From positions 124,001 to 188,000 of the forward strand of contig CAJNYU010002703.1 in assembly GCA_905331475.1 (NCBI GenBank): a stretch of DNA of 64,000 nucleotides, read 5' to 3'. Under the pieces are notes generated by a model. It saw only the letters and a list, made by a program, of their open reading frames with translations. It had not been told where the DNA came from and did not search any database. Source of the stretch: Rotaria socialis (Eukaryota; Rotifera; Eurotatoria; Philodinida; Philodinidae). The translations under genes were made by a program, and so were the position numbers. Positions 22,761 to 35,800 of this stretch are shown here, in pieces (position 1 is the first letter of the stretch; the number at the start of each line of letters is the position of its first letter).

Positions 22761-24166
22761 AATCACGAAAGCGATCAAAATCAATGTAAGCAACAAACCA
22801 CAAGGTATATTTTTATTGACCGCTCAAGGCTTCGTTCTACTAATTGATTATTGTTTGACCCAAATAATGTAGAATTTTCTTTTATTGAACTTGTCGAATC
22901 TCATTCAACAGAAGGACAATGTGTGTATTCACGTATTAGCATTGATCAATCTCCAACAAATAATTTATCAAATATAGAACCAGATAGAGATTTTTCATCT
23001 TCTCAACTTGATGATTCAAGAACTCAGTCAAATAATAGTACAAAAAAAAGGTAATCCATTTATATGAACAGAATACAGCAGACTTGCAATAGAAAATAAT
23101 TTAATTTTTTTAACCAATAGTACGCATCATTCGACGATGATGATTCTCAAGTTATAATGAAACAGAAAAATATGAAGCAACTACGATATCTATCACAATG
23201 ATTCAAAGCGCTAGTATTGGTAATTTATTACAATGATATATTTAATTCTCCATTTCTTTCAGCTTTGTTCTCGTTTAGAAAAGTCTTTGCGCCGATCCCA
23301 GTGTAGAAATGAAACGGTTTCGCCACATCCTCAAACAAATGAATCAACTCGTTTATTTTCGAATGGTTTCGAAGAGTCACAAACAGTATTCTTCGACTTA
23401 TATATAACTATCCGAGCTTGTGATTTTTCGCAGAGAAATGCTGCCCTTAACCACTTTGCACCAATTGTTCTCTCAACAAATCACACGAACCACAGTAGAT
23501 CGTATGCGCAACACTTGGTGAATTTCCAGACTTGCTCTTCCTATTTACTCAAATGTTTGCCATATGACCTCGCAACCATAATACGTAGACGCAGGTTCTC
23601 CAGTAAGTTAAAACTTTAAGTTCATTCTGTTTTAATTTCTTTTTCTTCTAGACTAAAATGAATACTGTACTTGATCAATCAATAGAACAACGTTTAAACG
23701 AATCTGAACCAGCAACAATAACAACGACAACGCCTAAATAAAAAAAACAGCACCAACAAAATCAGTAATTGTACAAAGTTATAATGAAGACGAAGAAATA
23801 TCGATCATGTCGCAGCCGAACGACATGAACGATGAGGTGGCCACATTAATGGAGTTTTTCATGAATGCCTTTTCATCACCATCTGCTCATTCGACTCCAA
23901 AGTACGGAGAATGGTCCGAGGTGTTGGTACATCGTCAAAAATTGTACGTTTATATTCTATCTTCAAACATATAGTACAAACCTTTTTTTTTTAGAAAACA
24001 TCTTTGGCGCCCACAACTTGTCGGGCGATTGGATTTAGAAAAATTTATGGCACAACTAAGACTCGTAGCCAACCGAGTTCATTTTGAATTTCGCTGTCGT
24101 TGTTTCTCTTTAATTTTTCTTTCTTTCTCTGTCGAAATTTATTTGTCGATTGAAACATGTGTTTGA
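22761..24166 (+). pseudogene. unrecognised multi-exon gene, apparently frame-broken
   Basis: Several stretches have coding character and splice signals but no single clean model emerges. One exon at about 22873-23050 (phase 1) encodes EFSFIELVESHSTEGQCVYS and a Ser/Asn/Asp-rich tail. Open sequence follows the acceptor at about 23272, and a segment near 23440-23515 reads MLPLTTLHQLFSQQITRTTV in another frame. A piece starting about 23657 (MNTVLDQSIEQRLNESEP) runs into a stop in the run AAATAAAAAAAA (23737-23748). Beyond it the frame reopens after a shift of one base to encode an acidic region and EWSEVLVHRQKL, ending at the donor at 23943. A last exon (23995-24166) gives LWRPQLVGRLDLEKFMAQLR. 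I recognise no family. Either the gene is decayed, or the A-run is mis-sequenced and part of my splicing is wrong. Confidence 0.35.
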
Positions 24167-24188
24167 TGTTATGTATCATTATTTATAT

Positions 24189-24227
24189 GATTTTTGTCTA
24201 ATAAAATATGTTTATTAGATAAAAATC
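24189..24227 (+). terminator. hairpin containing a poly(A) signal
   Basis: GATTTTTGTCTAATAAA (24189-24205) pairs with TTTATTAGATAAAAATC (24211-24227) through one G-U pair, with a five-base loop. The stem holds AATAAA on the plus strand, so it probably forms the 3' end of the gene ending at 24166. The same palindrome gives AATAAA on the minus strand as well. Confidence 0.5.
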
Positions 24228-24771
24228 GTTTTTTGCATTGACTACGGCTTTGATATAAAAGCAAAGAATGATATTTGTGCGCGAATGTATTTAAAAATAA
24301 CCTGATCTCTTCTCGGATAGAAGAACGTACTATATAGCTGAATTTATATGGGAAAATAATCTGGAAAAACAGAAATATGAGAGAATTGATCTAGCAGTAG
24401 TTAGAAATCAAAATTTCCTGTAGTAAATATGTTCATATGGCGGCAGTGACTGATGGCGCCCTCTATTCTTCATTTGTTAGTTTTTTCCGAAAAAACCAAA
24501 AAGGTAGTTCGACAGGAAATTATTTTCTCTATCTACTGATATCAATCATATCTTTTGTATCGTTCAAAAACCAGCAAACCAATCACAGAGCGCATTTACT
24601 ATTGATTCACTTTTTCCTCACTGCTTTGTAGGCTCAGGGTAGGTCCATAGCAAATCAAGAATTTGTGCGTTTTCTTCTTCGAGTAATCAAATTGCAGAGA
24701 TGAATATCATCAAATCATTTGACTAATTGTTTTTTTTTTATGTTATACCTTCAGATATAATAAAAGGAAAA
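24228..24771. other. intergenic, upstream of INTS2
   Basis: Presumed promoter and 5' UTR of INTS2. The open frame 24437-24631 has no homology that I recognise. I see nothing else. Confidence 0.4.
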
Positions 24772-27700
24772 ATGTTTGATGATATTAATCTAGTACAGTT
24801 ATTGAGCTCATCTAAACCGATTGAAATAGCTCGTAATCTAACTGATGAACAGATACGTTTAATTTTGCCATCATTGCTTTGGCTTGGCTTACAACAATGC
24901 CCAAAAAATCATCGGCTAACAATATCAGCACAACTTTTACAAATAGTTTCACGTTTTCATGATATGGATTCGATTATTGAATTATTTGAAATTGATTTTC
25001 ATTCATTAAATATAGAAATTAAACGTTTACAAAGAATTAAACAAAAAGTTTTAGAAGGAGGACAACAAAATAGTAATGTTTTAATAAATCAAGAGATTAT
25101 TACATTTGAACAAACAACAGCTAGAGATAGATGTAGAATTGTAGCACAAATTTTATTTGATAATTACGATAAAGATCAACAATTATTAACAAGTAAGAGT
25201 TTATTTTATTCATTTTCCTAATGTCTCTAGAATCGTGTTGATAGTGTAATAAGTTTCGTTGAATACACATGATCAATAGTCAGAGTTTTACGACGTCAAC
25301 AAATGTTGCTCTCCAACTTCTCAAAAAGTAGAGATTGGTTTCATGTGAGAATCTATGAACCTCATAAGTCTTTATAATATTCGTATAATTATAAAAGATT
25401 TCCTAAGTAACACGAGACTTCATGAACTTGGGAAGATTTCACTCGACGTTGCCTCTAACTGTTTTATAAGCATTTTTAATAGTGAGCGTGTTTCCATTAC
25501 ATACGATAAATGAAACCATGCTTATCAATCGAATATTTCGAAACCAAAGATATAAAAAATTCAATTGTATACTTTCTTAAAGAATACAACTAAACTGTGA
25601 AATCTGCCACGTGTTTAACGATAAATTAACCGATGAGCTGCCTAAATAACAGCTTGTAGTTATTGCTCTGAAGCTCAAATCGACCTAAATCTTCAAAGAA
25701 AATTCATCGGAAGAAACATTTGATGCCGCTGTATTCGACAAAACAGCAAAGAACTGATTGAAATGGAGACTCACACTTGGAAGTTTTTTCCTAGTAAGTA
25801 GATGAGCACTGAGTCCAAAAATATATTGAATTAATTATATGTCAGAACAGCTGCGAGTAATGCTATTCTTTGTAGAGACTCTCTGGTGAATATTCACAGC
25901 TGTTAGATTGCTTTCATCAGAAAACTATTCCCACCTGACGAGAGACCATTCGCTCGTGAGTGATCTTGATCAATAGTGAAGAAGTCTATTAAAATTTGAT
26001 TCGACAATATCAACTTGATGAACGATACTCACTTCCCAGTTTTTCATTCTATTTGCACAATGCTCTTGTGAATCTAATCCTCGTATATAGTTTGACTTAT
26101 GTCAAACAGGTAAACAATGTGTTTGTTCTTGTTCACATTGATAAGAGCTATCGATCGACGAATCTTCATCTTCCGTTGTATTTTTCAATTTAAATTGTAA
26201 TTCTGTTTGTTTTTCTTTCTAAAAAAAAGGTCTTCTCGATGAACCAAATCATGTTCGCATCGTTGGTGATGTTATCTGTGTACTCGTACTTCATTTATCT
26301 CATTCATTTAAATTCGATATTCTCATCTCTAATGTTCTCTATTCAAAACATTCCTACGAATATTTAATTCGTCTTATTCTCAACATTCCAACATTAAAAT
26401 TAACCATAGTTGAACTTATTGTACGTTGTTCATACAATGATGAAGTGCGTTATCGTATACTTCATACATTTGTCAAATTATATCCAATACACAAATTACG
26501 TCTTCTACGTTTATGCCATCAACGGCAAACACTGTTACCGTTAATTCTTAATTTATTAGATAATTCAACAGTGAACATTCTTCTTCTTATACTTTCGAAT
26601 TCAAAACAACGAGTATGGTTTAAAAAAAATCAAACATCTGAACTTGTACATAATCTTATTACAAAACTCTTTGAACTCTATCGACTAAAACAATGTTCAA
26701 TACATTCAATTTTTAAAATAACTGCAATCTTACATGTCCATTGTAATGTTAAGTAAGCTTTTCATTTTAAAATTCTAACCTCGCCTATTGTGAGGTTCTT
26801 ATTTAGATTCTCATCGGATGAAGTTCAACACTTACTTGATTTATTAATTTCAAAAACGACCGATGTTACATTAGGCTTATGTTTTCTATTCATGGTTCCA
26901 TCATTAGTTGAACGTAATGAACAGAAAATTATTGAATGGCTTACACCAACAATGTCATCAATATCAACGGATGATAAATTATTAATGATCGGACTTTTTT
27001 GTATGACAAATTATAATGAAGTAAGATATATAGAGGAAAAACAAAACAACTTTTTGATATAAATAAACATATATTTATATTTAGCCATTGAATGCTATTG
27101 TTTCATCTACACTTGATTTTCCTTGCCGAATTGATCCCGGTCATTTTCATCATTCGAGACTTTTACTTATTCAACGTGTTTTTACGAATGATTTGCTTGT
27201 TCAACGTTTTGCTACAATACAAATAACATCGAATTTAAATTCGCATATTACAATCAAACATATTCCAGCACATTTTATTTGCTATCTGTTATCAAAAGGT
27301 CTTTGTAATCAACATCGTGTACAAATGAGTTCGTGGGTTTGGTCACAAATACTTCAATGTACAACGCCTATTCATCCGATTATGTTAACGCTTATCAATG
27401 AACTAGTAACGACAATTGTTGATTCACGTTATCTCTGGCATTTAATACCCATAGATACGGATATGATACATAATTATTTAAAATCATCTGAAGATAATAT
27501 ACCAACGAAAATGCTTATTCTACTCTATTTACTTACATTGAATGATCAAGCTACTGGTGAAATGGCTAATCATTTTCATCAATCAACAAGAATACTTTTT
27601 GATCTTTTACCACTACCACATCTTGTCGAACAATTGACCACGAAAGATTACGATGCCATAGCTCCACAGCTTGGCAGGTAAACAACTAATTACGATAGGT

Positions 27701-29729
27701 CTTATTGAATGAGATGATTGACAAAAGTTGAATAATATCTTTCGGCAAAGTTAAGAAGAATTGTTTTCCTAGAATAAAATTCATTAAAGACAATAGCTAT
27801 GAAGTATGTCAACACTTCTACTTGTAAATGGAGAACTAAATCAGGTTGATATCAGTTTTTCGCCTCAAAGGGAAAATATCTATACTCATTGAGATGTATG
27901 CACAAGGACAATCTATTTATATCTAGTTTTTTTCTCAGACAATCCTATTGTCGATTGGTGATATAAAATTTTTATAATTCGATGAATTAAATTCTCTAAA
28001 CCAAATCTTATATTTTATAATACTTTTATTTAAGATTAATGATGGATCAATTACCACAAGTTTTTCTAGCTGATCATGCCCTGCATTTAGAAACAGGTAT
28101 CGTTTTTTTTTTATATCTGATAAACTCAACAGAATAGAGGAAAATAATTTTGTTGCGAATTTTAGATTCTCAATTAATCTCATTACGTCATCGATCGAAA
28201 ACAAATACAATTGAAAGTTTAACTGATCAATTAAAAAATACACTTGCGAATGGTATTTCACGTAAACAAGCTGACCGATGGCGTCGCCGTTGGTTTCGTG
28301 TTTATGCATTTCGTGGTCAATTGTAAGTGAAAATAATTCATTGTATAAATACAAAACAAAATTATGGTTTTCTCTCTCAATGAATAGGTTAACATTAAAA
28401 ACAACTCAGATATTACTTGATAACAATCAAATAGCTTATGATGATCTATGTGCTGATCCTCATTGTTTACTTCGTTTTCCATTTCAAATTTATAAGTAAA
28501 ACAAAACATCTGATCAATTTTTTGAATCCATACGTTTCTCTTCGCTTCTGTAGTTATCCATCTGTTATCCAAATTATTCTGTTTATTATGAGAGAAATAC
28601 TTATTGCTAGTCGGCACTATTTTGAACGTATAAACAAAGGCAAACAACTACAACAACCATCGTCAATACAATCAGGTAGAATGTGTAGATCCGGAACGTA
28701 TTTTTCGCAGCTTTTGTTGTTTCCTAATAGATATGATTTGTATACAAGATGTAAAATCTAAACAATTACAAGAAACATTAGTACATACACAAGAAGCACT
28801 TGTTATTCAAATTTTACTTGATGTTTTACATGAATATAAAAAAGTTTGTTATGATTAGAAATGATTATTATTATATTGAATTTTTCTATTTCAATAGACT
28901 GCGTGTTTACCAGCCTATCGAGAATTACAAGGAGTCATTTGCTCATTTATCCATCAAATGTTTATAACGAATCCAGTTCTCGCTAAACTTGTTCATTTTC
29001 AAGTAAATTCTAAAATGAATTATTTTTCTACCACTTAATTCTTATTACTCTAGGGCTATCCATCCGATCAAATCAAGCCTCTCATCTATAGTGTTCCATC
29101 AATGCATATATGTTTGGATTTTATTCCGCAAATGTTAGCTAGCAGTGAACTTGATACACAAGTAAGTTTAATAGAATAACGACTGTGTTATACTACCTAC
29201 AGCATACAACAAATAGTAGATTAATATTTATCATAAGATTATTAAAATTATTATTCTGACCTTGAATAGTTTCAAATAATAAGGAAAAGAAAACATTTTG
29301 TTGTTATTTAGATCTTTGGTTTTGAACTACTCACTGATCTTTCATCATTTTATCCAATTCGAACAGCTTTACTTGTTGTTAAACTAGCCTTACAAGTCTA
29401 TGCAACATTATTACGAGGTGAAGAAATCTTCAATAAATTTTTTCTCTACGACAAAATAATGATTTTCTAGTTCTATCCAATGATGATCGCCTACGATTTT
29501 TTTCGCGTACATATAAATTTCTAACTCAAATGAGTTCAATATTTCCACCATTAACACAAAATTCAGTGTATGTTCTTCAACAAGCAATACGTGCCTGTTC
29601 TTTAGTATGTTTGTATTTTTATTTACATATTAATTCAATATTTATTCATATTTTTAGCCACCATCCAATCTACCACAATTAAAATGGACATCAGATTCTC
29701 TAGGTCGACCACGAAGGATCGATATTTGA
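24772..29729 (+). CDS. INTS2: Integrator complex subunit 2
   Basis: Fourteen exons join in phase: 24772-25192, 26230-26752, 26807-27020, 27085-27677, 28035-28096, 28166-28322, 28388-28495, 28554-28675, 28731-28843, 28898-29002, 29054-29161, 29312-29417, 29471-29604, 29658-29729. They give 945 residues, against about 1200 in human INTS2. The helical-repeat N-terminus (LTDEQIRLILPSLLWLGLQQ, FHDMDSIIELFEIDFHSLNI) follows the human LLPCLVRMAL..VALLSVDFHAL pattern. The strongest match is near the C-terminus: FITNPVLAKLVHFQGYP and VPSMHICLDFIPQMLAS correspond to IADPNIAKLVHFQGYP and IPSMHICLDFIPELIAQ. The Integrator complex binds RNA polymerase II and cleaves snRNA and other nascent transcripts. 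The shorter length comes from a reduced middle region. Most introns are about 52-70 bp, but intron 1 is about 1.0 kb and appears empty. AATAAA at 29811-29816 is the likely poly(A) signal. Confidence 0.93.
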
Positions 29730-29887
29730 AAGTAAAAAGAAAAACAACGACACGAAATAATGCTTGTATCTGTTAATTTAAAAAACAAAACAAAAGCGCA
29801 ATTCTTTATAAATAAAAATTTCAAAATAAAACTTAAATCTAATAAATCACCGAGTGAATACTTGATTGTTTCTTTGGTTTTTGTTTT

Positions 29888-32800
29888 TCATGTATGACTT
29901 AATTTTGATGATAATGTTAAATGTCGTTTGTTTTGTATTGATGGTATTGTTGAGCAAACTGATGTTGTTTGAATTCGTAAATGACTATTTGCAGTTCCTA
30001 TACGACTTGGTGTTTTACGAGCACTAAATGTTGATCGACGATGAGCTTAATTGTTGAAAAACAAAATAAATGTGTATATATATAAGTAAAGTCAAATTTA
30101 ATTATACCTGAAGATGCTGATCGAGATTCAAGTACACGAAGATGAAGGGATAGACTAGTAAAAGCAAAATAGGAAAATTTAGATTTGATAATAATATTTG
30201 ATTGTTTTTCATACCTATCGACGGGTAAGCCTTTGACTCGTTCGCTTTCAAAAAATTTCACAAACTCCGATGACATACATGAACGTTGCCCACATTCAAC
30301 TATTTTATCGTAGAGTGCTAAGAATTTAATAATAAAAGAAAAAAAAAAGAATGAAGGATTTAATTCAATAGAATATTTGAAACTGCTACTTGGATCACGT
30401 CGAACAAGATTATAGAGAAGTCGAAATGCTGTTTTATTGTAAGATAATGCGCCAATAGCTATAGCACAAGTACTATGCATTTCCACTTCGTCACCTGCAT
30501 CTTCACTGGTTGCTGGAGGCGATGGAGTATAGAGTTTTTCAATTAGACGTTCAAGAACTTGACAAGAAACGAATCCGTCACTAATGCCTGTTCGAACGCG
30601 AGCCAATGAAGATATATACTTAGCTAAAAGAGCATTAGATATAAATTTTAAAATATTAGAAATCAAAGATCTTCCATCTATCCCGTAAATTTCATTCGCT
30701 TCTAGGGAGGGTATTTTTAGAATCGAGGAAATCTTTTTCTATGCCCGGAACAAATATCTTCAAAGTAGATTGATTTCTTTTTTATCACCAAATATTTGTT
30801 TTTGTATAACTAACACGAACAACCTTGAATATACCCCTAGAAGTAGTGAAATATTGCCTCATCTTATATGTATACTTTTTTTTTTATAGTGTATAATAAA
30901 TCTTTTCGTAGCTCTTAAACATAAATATTTGTCTTGGATTTTAACTAATAAAAAGCGTTAAACACATTCTCTATATCGAATATGAAGATTAAAATAACCT
31001 AGTTACCTATTTGTGTAATTAAACTTATGTTAGTACTTAACAAAAGATCAGCAAGCTTCATAATCGCAAGTGCTGTAAGTGTTACTTGTTCATCTTCAGT
31101 ATCGCCAATAACACGTGCAAGTACAATAACCTATAGATTGAAATACTTAAAACAAAAAATAGAATTCCACAAGATAACAAACTTGAAAACAAGCTAAAGC
31201 AGAATATGTTGCATCCGATGAATCAATAAATGTTCGAAATGAATTATAACTAATCTTATTGGTATCTTTAAAAATGCATTGATTTTCAAGATTATTATAG
31301 GCAAATAAAGATAAAGCTAATAGAGCTCGTAATTTTAAATCCGATTCATTGATTTCACTGAAACGTACAACAACATCTGCAACATTAAAATCATTCGATA
31401 ATTGCTTTTGATTTGCACTATTGTTCAGTACAAGTCTCGCTAAAGATAGACAACATTCAACCTACACAAAAACAAAAACTTCATGAAAATAAAATATACA
31501 TTTGCTTTCTATTCTACTTTGAGATCGACATGTTGCGTTGATTCCATCAAACGAATAATCATACTAATAGCATTGTGTTCAACAATAGCATTTTGTAATA
31601 AAGTATTTGGCGCAAGTGAAACACCTTAGAGAAGAAAAAATAGTTTAAAAGAATCCCTTTCATTCTCTCGCTAGACATACCAATGCATAGTACACTAAAT
31701 GATTGAACAAGCACAAGTAAAACTCGATGTGATAATTGATGATAGTGTTTAAGTAAACGAATAAGTGGTGCGAGAATATTTTCTCGGTATAATCTATTTT
31801 GATTTGGTTCTGATTCGTCGGCTAATGCAATTACTGCATTCAAAGATACGTATTGTAATTTTTCGGAATTTGATAAAAGCATTGTCACAATATGTGGAAT
31901 ACCAAAGCATTCAGCGACATAACGTTGTTGGGATTTTATTTGGCCGCCAAGTGCCCATAATGAAAAAGCAGCTTGTTCGCGAACTTCTAATGCCCATTCT
32001 TCAGAACTACGGATCTAGGTAGAACAGAATGTTTAATATAGATATATCTACTAGGATATACTAGTGGTAAAAAAGAGGTATGAAGGAAAAAATTTCATTT
32101 CAGAGAGAACAACAATCAAGTGAAAACGAACAACTAATGAGTGCAAGAAAAACAGGAACGAAAAATCACATGACAGATATTTAAGGAAATCACTGGAGCA
32201 ATATATATTGAACTTACGGTAGCAGCAACGTAGTACATTTTCTGCAATAAAGCATCAATGTAAATGATGTTAGTTTTTGAATATTAAATTTTAACATCTA
32301 GATTTGATTTTATGATTAGATTTATAAAAACAAATATGAAAACAGAATTTATTTTATCTGTTGCACCTGAATTACACTTTTAGTTATTTTTTTCTTTTTC
32401 TTTTTCTTATTTATTTATTTTTACCTCCATTAATTCGTTAAGTGGCTTTTGTACATTGAGATATTTCGATAAAAATTGCTTTTGATTTTCTAGATTATTT
32501 ATTGCTAATGCTTCGATAGCCAACGAGCCTTTATAACGTATACCGAATTCTCGATCTTGCATAAGTTCAACAATTAGTTTAAGTGCACCTTTAGATGACG
32601 CTATGAGTTGATTAGCCATATTATTATATGTTACTGATGCTAACGCGGAAGCTACAGTGCCTCGTAGAATTTCTAATAGACAAAAAAAGAAATAAACGAA
32701 AAAATATTTTTATCCCGAGTTTTGGTTTTACTTGAATCAAGTGCAAGTAATTCAGTAAGTTTTTCAATAATGCCATGTTTTGCCAATTCATTTTGCATAA

Positions 32801-35800
32801 ATTGATTTTTACGACAAAGTAAATCAATTGCATTACATGCATTGACAAGAACATCTTCAATAGGTGAATCGAGCATACGTGATAAACCCACGACAGCGTC
32901 TGATGCAAGAAAACGTTCCTTAAATCAACGATGAAAAATAACGAGAAAATACTTTTGGTTCGAATTTTAAATTAAGGTTTACTTGATTTGATGGAATAAA
33001 ACATATATCAGCTATTAGTATGGATGTTTTCGAACGTATTTCATCATTGTGAAATTTTAATAAATTTGCAAACATTTCCGATAGATTGGTTTCAGCTGTT
33101 GATATTGCTACACGTACTTCTGTATTTGTTGATATATTGCACAAAACAGATAATGTTGACAGAATTAAATTCACATCGGTGATCTTCAGTAATCTTACAA
33201 GTCGTTGAATGCCATCTATTTACAAGAAAATACGAAATAAATTTGAATATTTAACTTTTTGTTTTTCATTAACCTGCTTCCAATAATGGACGCCAAAATT
33301 GTTCGCCATGTGTTGTCATTATATGTAAACATTGGACGGCAGCTCGTTTCATTGGTAGATCAGGATGAATGATTAAATCTTTATATTACAAGGAAAACAG
33401 AAATTCTATCAGTAACTACAACTTTCTAGCTAAATTGTAGGATTCTCATATTCTGTTTTTAACTTCATCCTACTGCGACCCATTATGTCAATCAGTTCAA
33501 GCAGATATTTTTTGCTCATACTCTACTTTGAGTTATCATATCGCACGAATCCATTGTATCTCTAAATGTCTTAAAATACTATTCTAACTATATCCGAATA
33601 AGCGTAGTACTAGATATAGTAACGATTTCGAAAAGCTGTGAAGATTCCTAGCACTCGATACCATATTTTTCTTTAGATAAAATGTGCGAATTTCAATGAT
33701 ATATTGATTCTACTTACCAACAAGTATAGTCCATGTTGGTACGAGTCGACTATTCAAACGAATGAAATATTCAATAACATTTGTATGTAAATTGCTAGCG
33801 GCTAAATGAATAACTGTATGTCCTAATTCATCTTTATATCCAATATTAGCATGTAATGAAACTAAACATTGAACAGCGTCTAATGCGCCTGATGTTGCTG
33901 CTAATAGAAGTGGTGTTGATTGGCGGCTATTATGAAGATGAATTATAAAACGATTTTGTCTGTTTCGAAATATTTTCTTTCATAACTTACCTGTCTTTGG
34001 TCGTTTGTTCAAGTAAATCCTGATGTTTATTATAGAGAAGTCTTATAATTGGAACATGATCACAGAAGGCAGCGTGATGAATAGGTGTCCATCCTAATAG
34101 TTCATTCTCAAAATGATCAATTTTTACCTTTAATATTCAATCGCATACCTTCATGATCAGTTTGAATTGCTGCCAAATTTCCTAGTAGGCAAGATGCTGC
34201 ATCTAAACTTCCGTGACGACAAGCAAAATGTAATGGTGTACCACCTAATTATTTATATATATATATATATATATTCAAATAGAGAACTTGATGAAAAATT
34301 TATTATTGATTAGAATTTACCGTTTGCTACATAATTTACTTCTGATTTTGCATTAACATCAACACCTAATAGAATTAAAATACCAATAATAATTGGACGA
34401 TTATGAATAGCCTAATAATCGATAAGAAAATATGCTTTTCGTTTTCAAAAACACACATATTTAAACTAACTGCATAATGCATCAGTGTAAGACCATCACG
34501 AAGATTCGGTTTACTTAAACCAGATGGTGGTGTTTTACGTGCTAGTGCTTGAAAAATGCATGCAAGGCCTCTTTGAGCAGAAACACGTAAACCATGTTCT
34601 GGATTCTGAATGAATAAAAAACAATCAGGAACAATTAGATGAACGTATACAAAATGAATTATTATAATAAACCTTGTAGTAGGTTGCTTTCTTTCGGCCA
34701 AAATATTTTTTATACATTTCATAGATGACTGTTTCATTAAGAAAACGTTTTTGAGCAGCAGATTCCACTGATTTTTGTATAACACGTAACCAAACTGGCG
34801 ATAGACCATAGTAGGGTTCAATATCAACGACCAAATGATAGTATCTATATAATAATTAATGCATTAAGACAAGTTAAGATTTACAATTAAGCATTTCTAC
34901 TAAAGAATATTTCTATTTTTCAGCTAATTAAATCAATATCACATGATTCGTAGACAGAATTTCGATATTTTTTCTATGGTTGACAAACAAGAAGAGTAGA
35001 CATTTCTTATCTCTATGTTCTTGATACAGTACATAAAAGATTACCGTAATAAAAAAGGAACTATAATTCAGATATGTATAATCTCGATTGTAATGTCGAC
35101 TTTTTTTCAGATATAACCACAAGGACAAATAGCAGTGATTTTAATGTCAAAATGTATTTGATTTTACTTTTAGTCTTAAATTTTAGCCACGAGCAATTTT
35201 GTTACAAAAGAAAAATTATTTTTTAGTATCTATTTTCAATGATGATAATATTATCGTCAACTGCTGATATTTATAGATATGCAATAGAAAGCATGTGTCA
35301 GTATCAAAAGTCATGCTTAGGTTTTATTTTTATAACCAAAAATGTCGGATCTACGATTTGAAAAATATATTCCGTCAAGCTGCAGTATAGAAAATTTAAT
35401 AGTTTTCCGGTTTTGAAAAAAATTAAATTTACAAGGTTTTTCTTGCTATAGGTACTTCAATTTAGATTGTTACTGGGCACTTTAAATAATGAATTTCTTT
35501 TTTTTTCCATTGTTCTATAACGAGACCGTTCATAAAGAAAAAGATCAATTTCTATTAGTGTGTACTTCTCGAGTCATAAAAAAGAAACTTTGAAAATCGG
35601 TCAAAGAAAACTACAAAGCAATTTTATGACCCTGGACGTTGTCAAGCTTTCCGCTCTTTTGACAAGAACATATAAAAAAAGAATGCTAATAAAGTAACTA
35701 TGACAAATGTTATACAATTAAATCCGGACAAAAGATATAAATTGAAGTAAACATAGAGAAAAACAAAACCGTTTTTATATTGTTTTATGACATGTGAGAA

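Noticed and set aside
22531-22803. 90-codon minus-strand open frame
   Set aside because: Overlaps a probable plus-strand exon and matches no family; evidence too weak to call.
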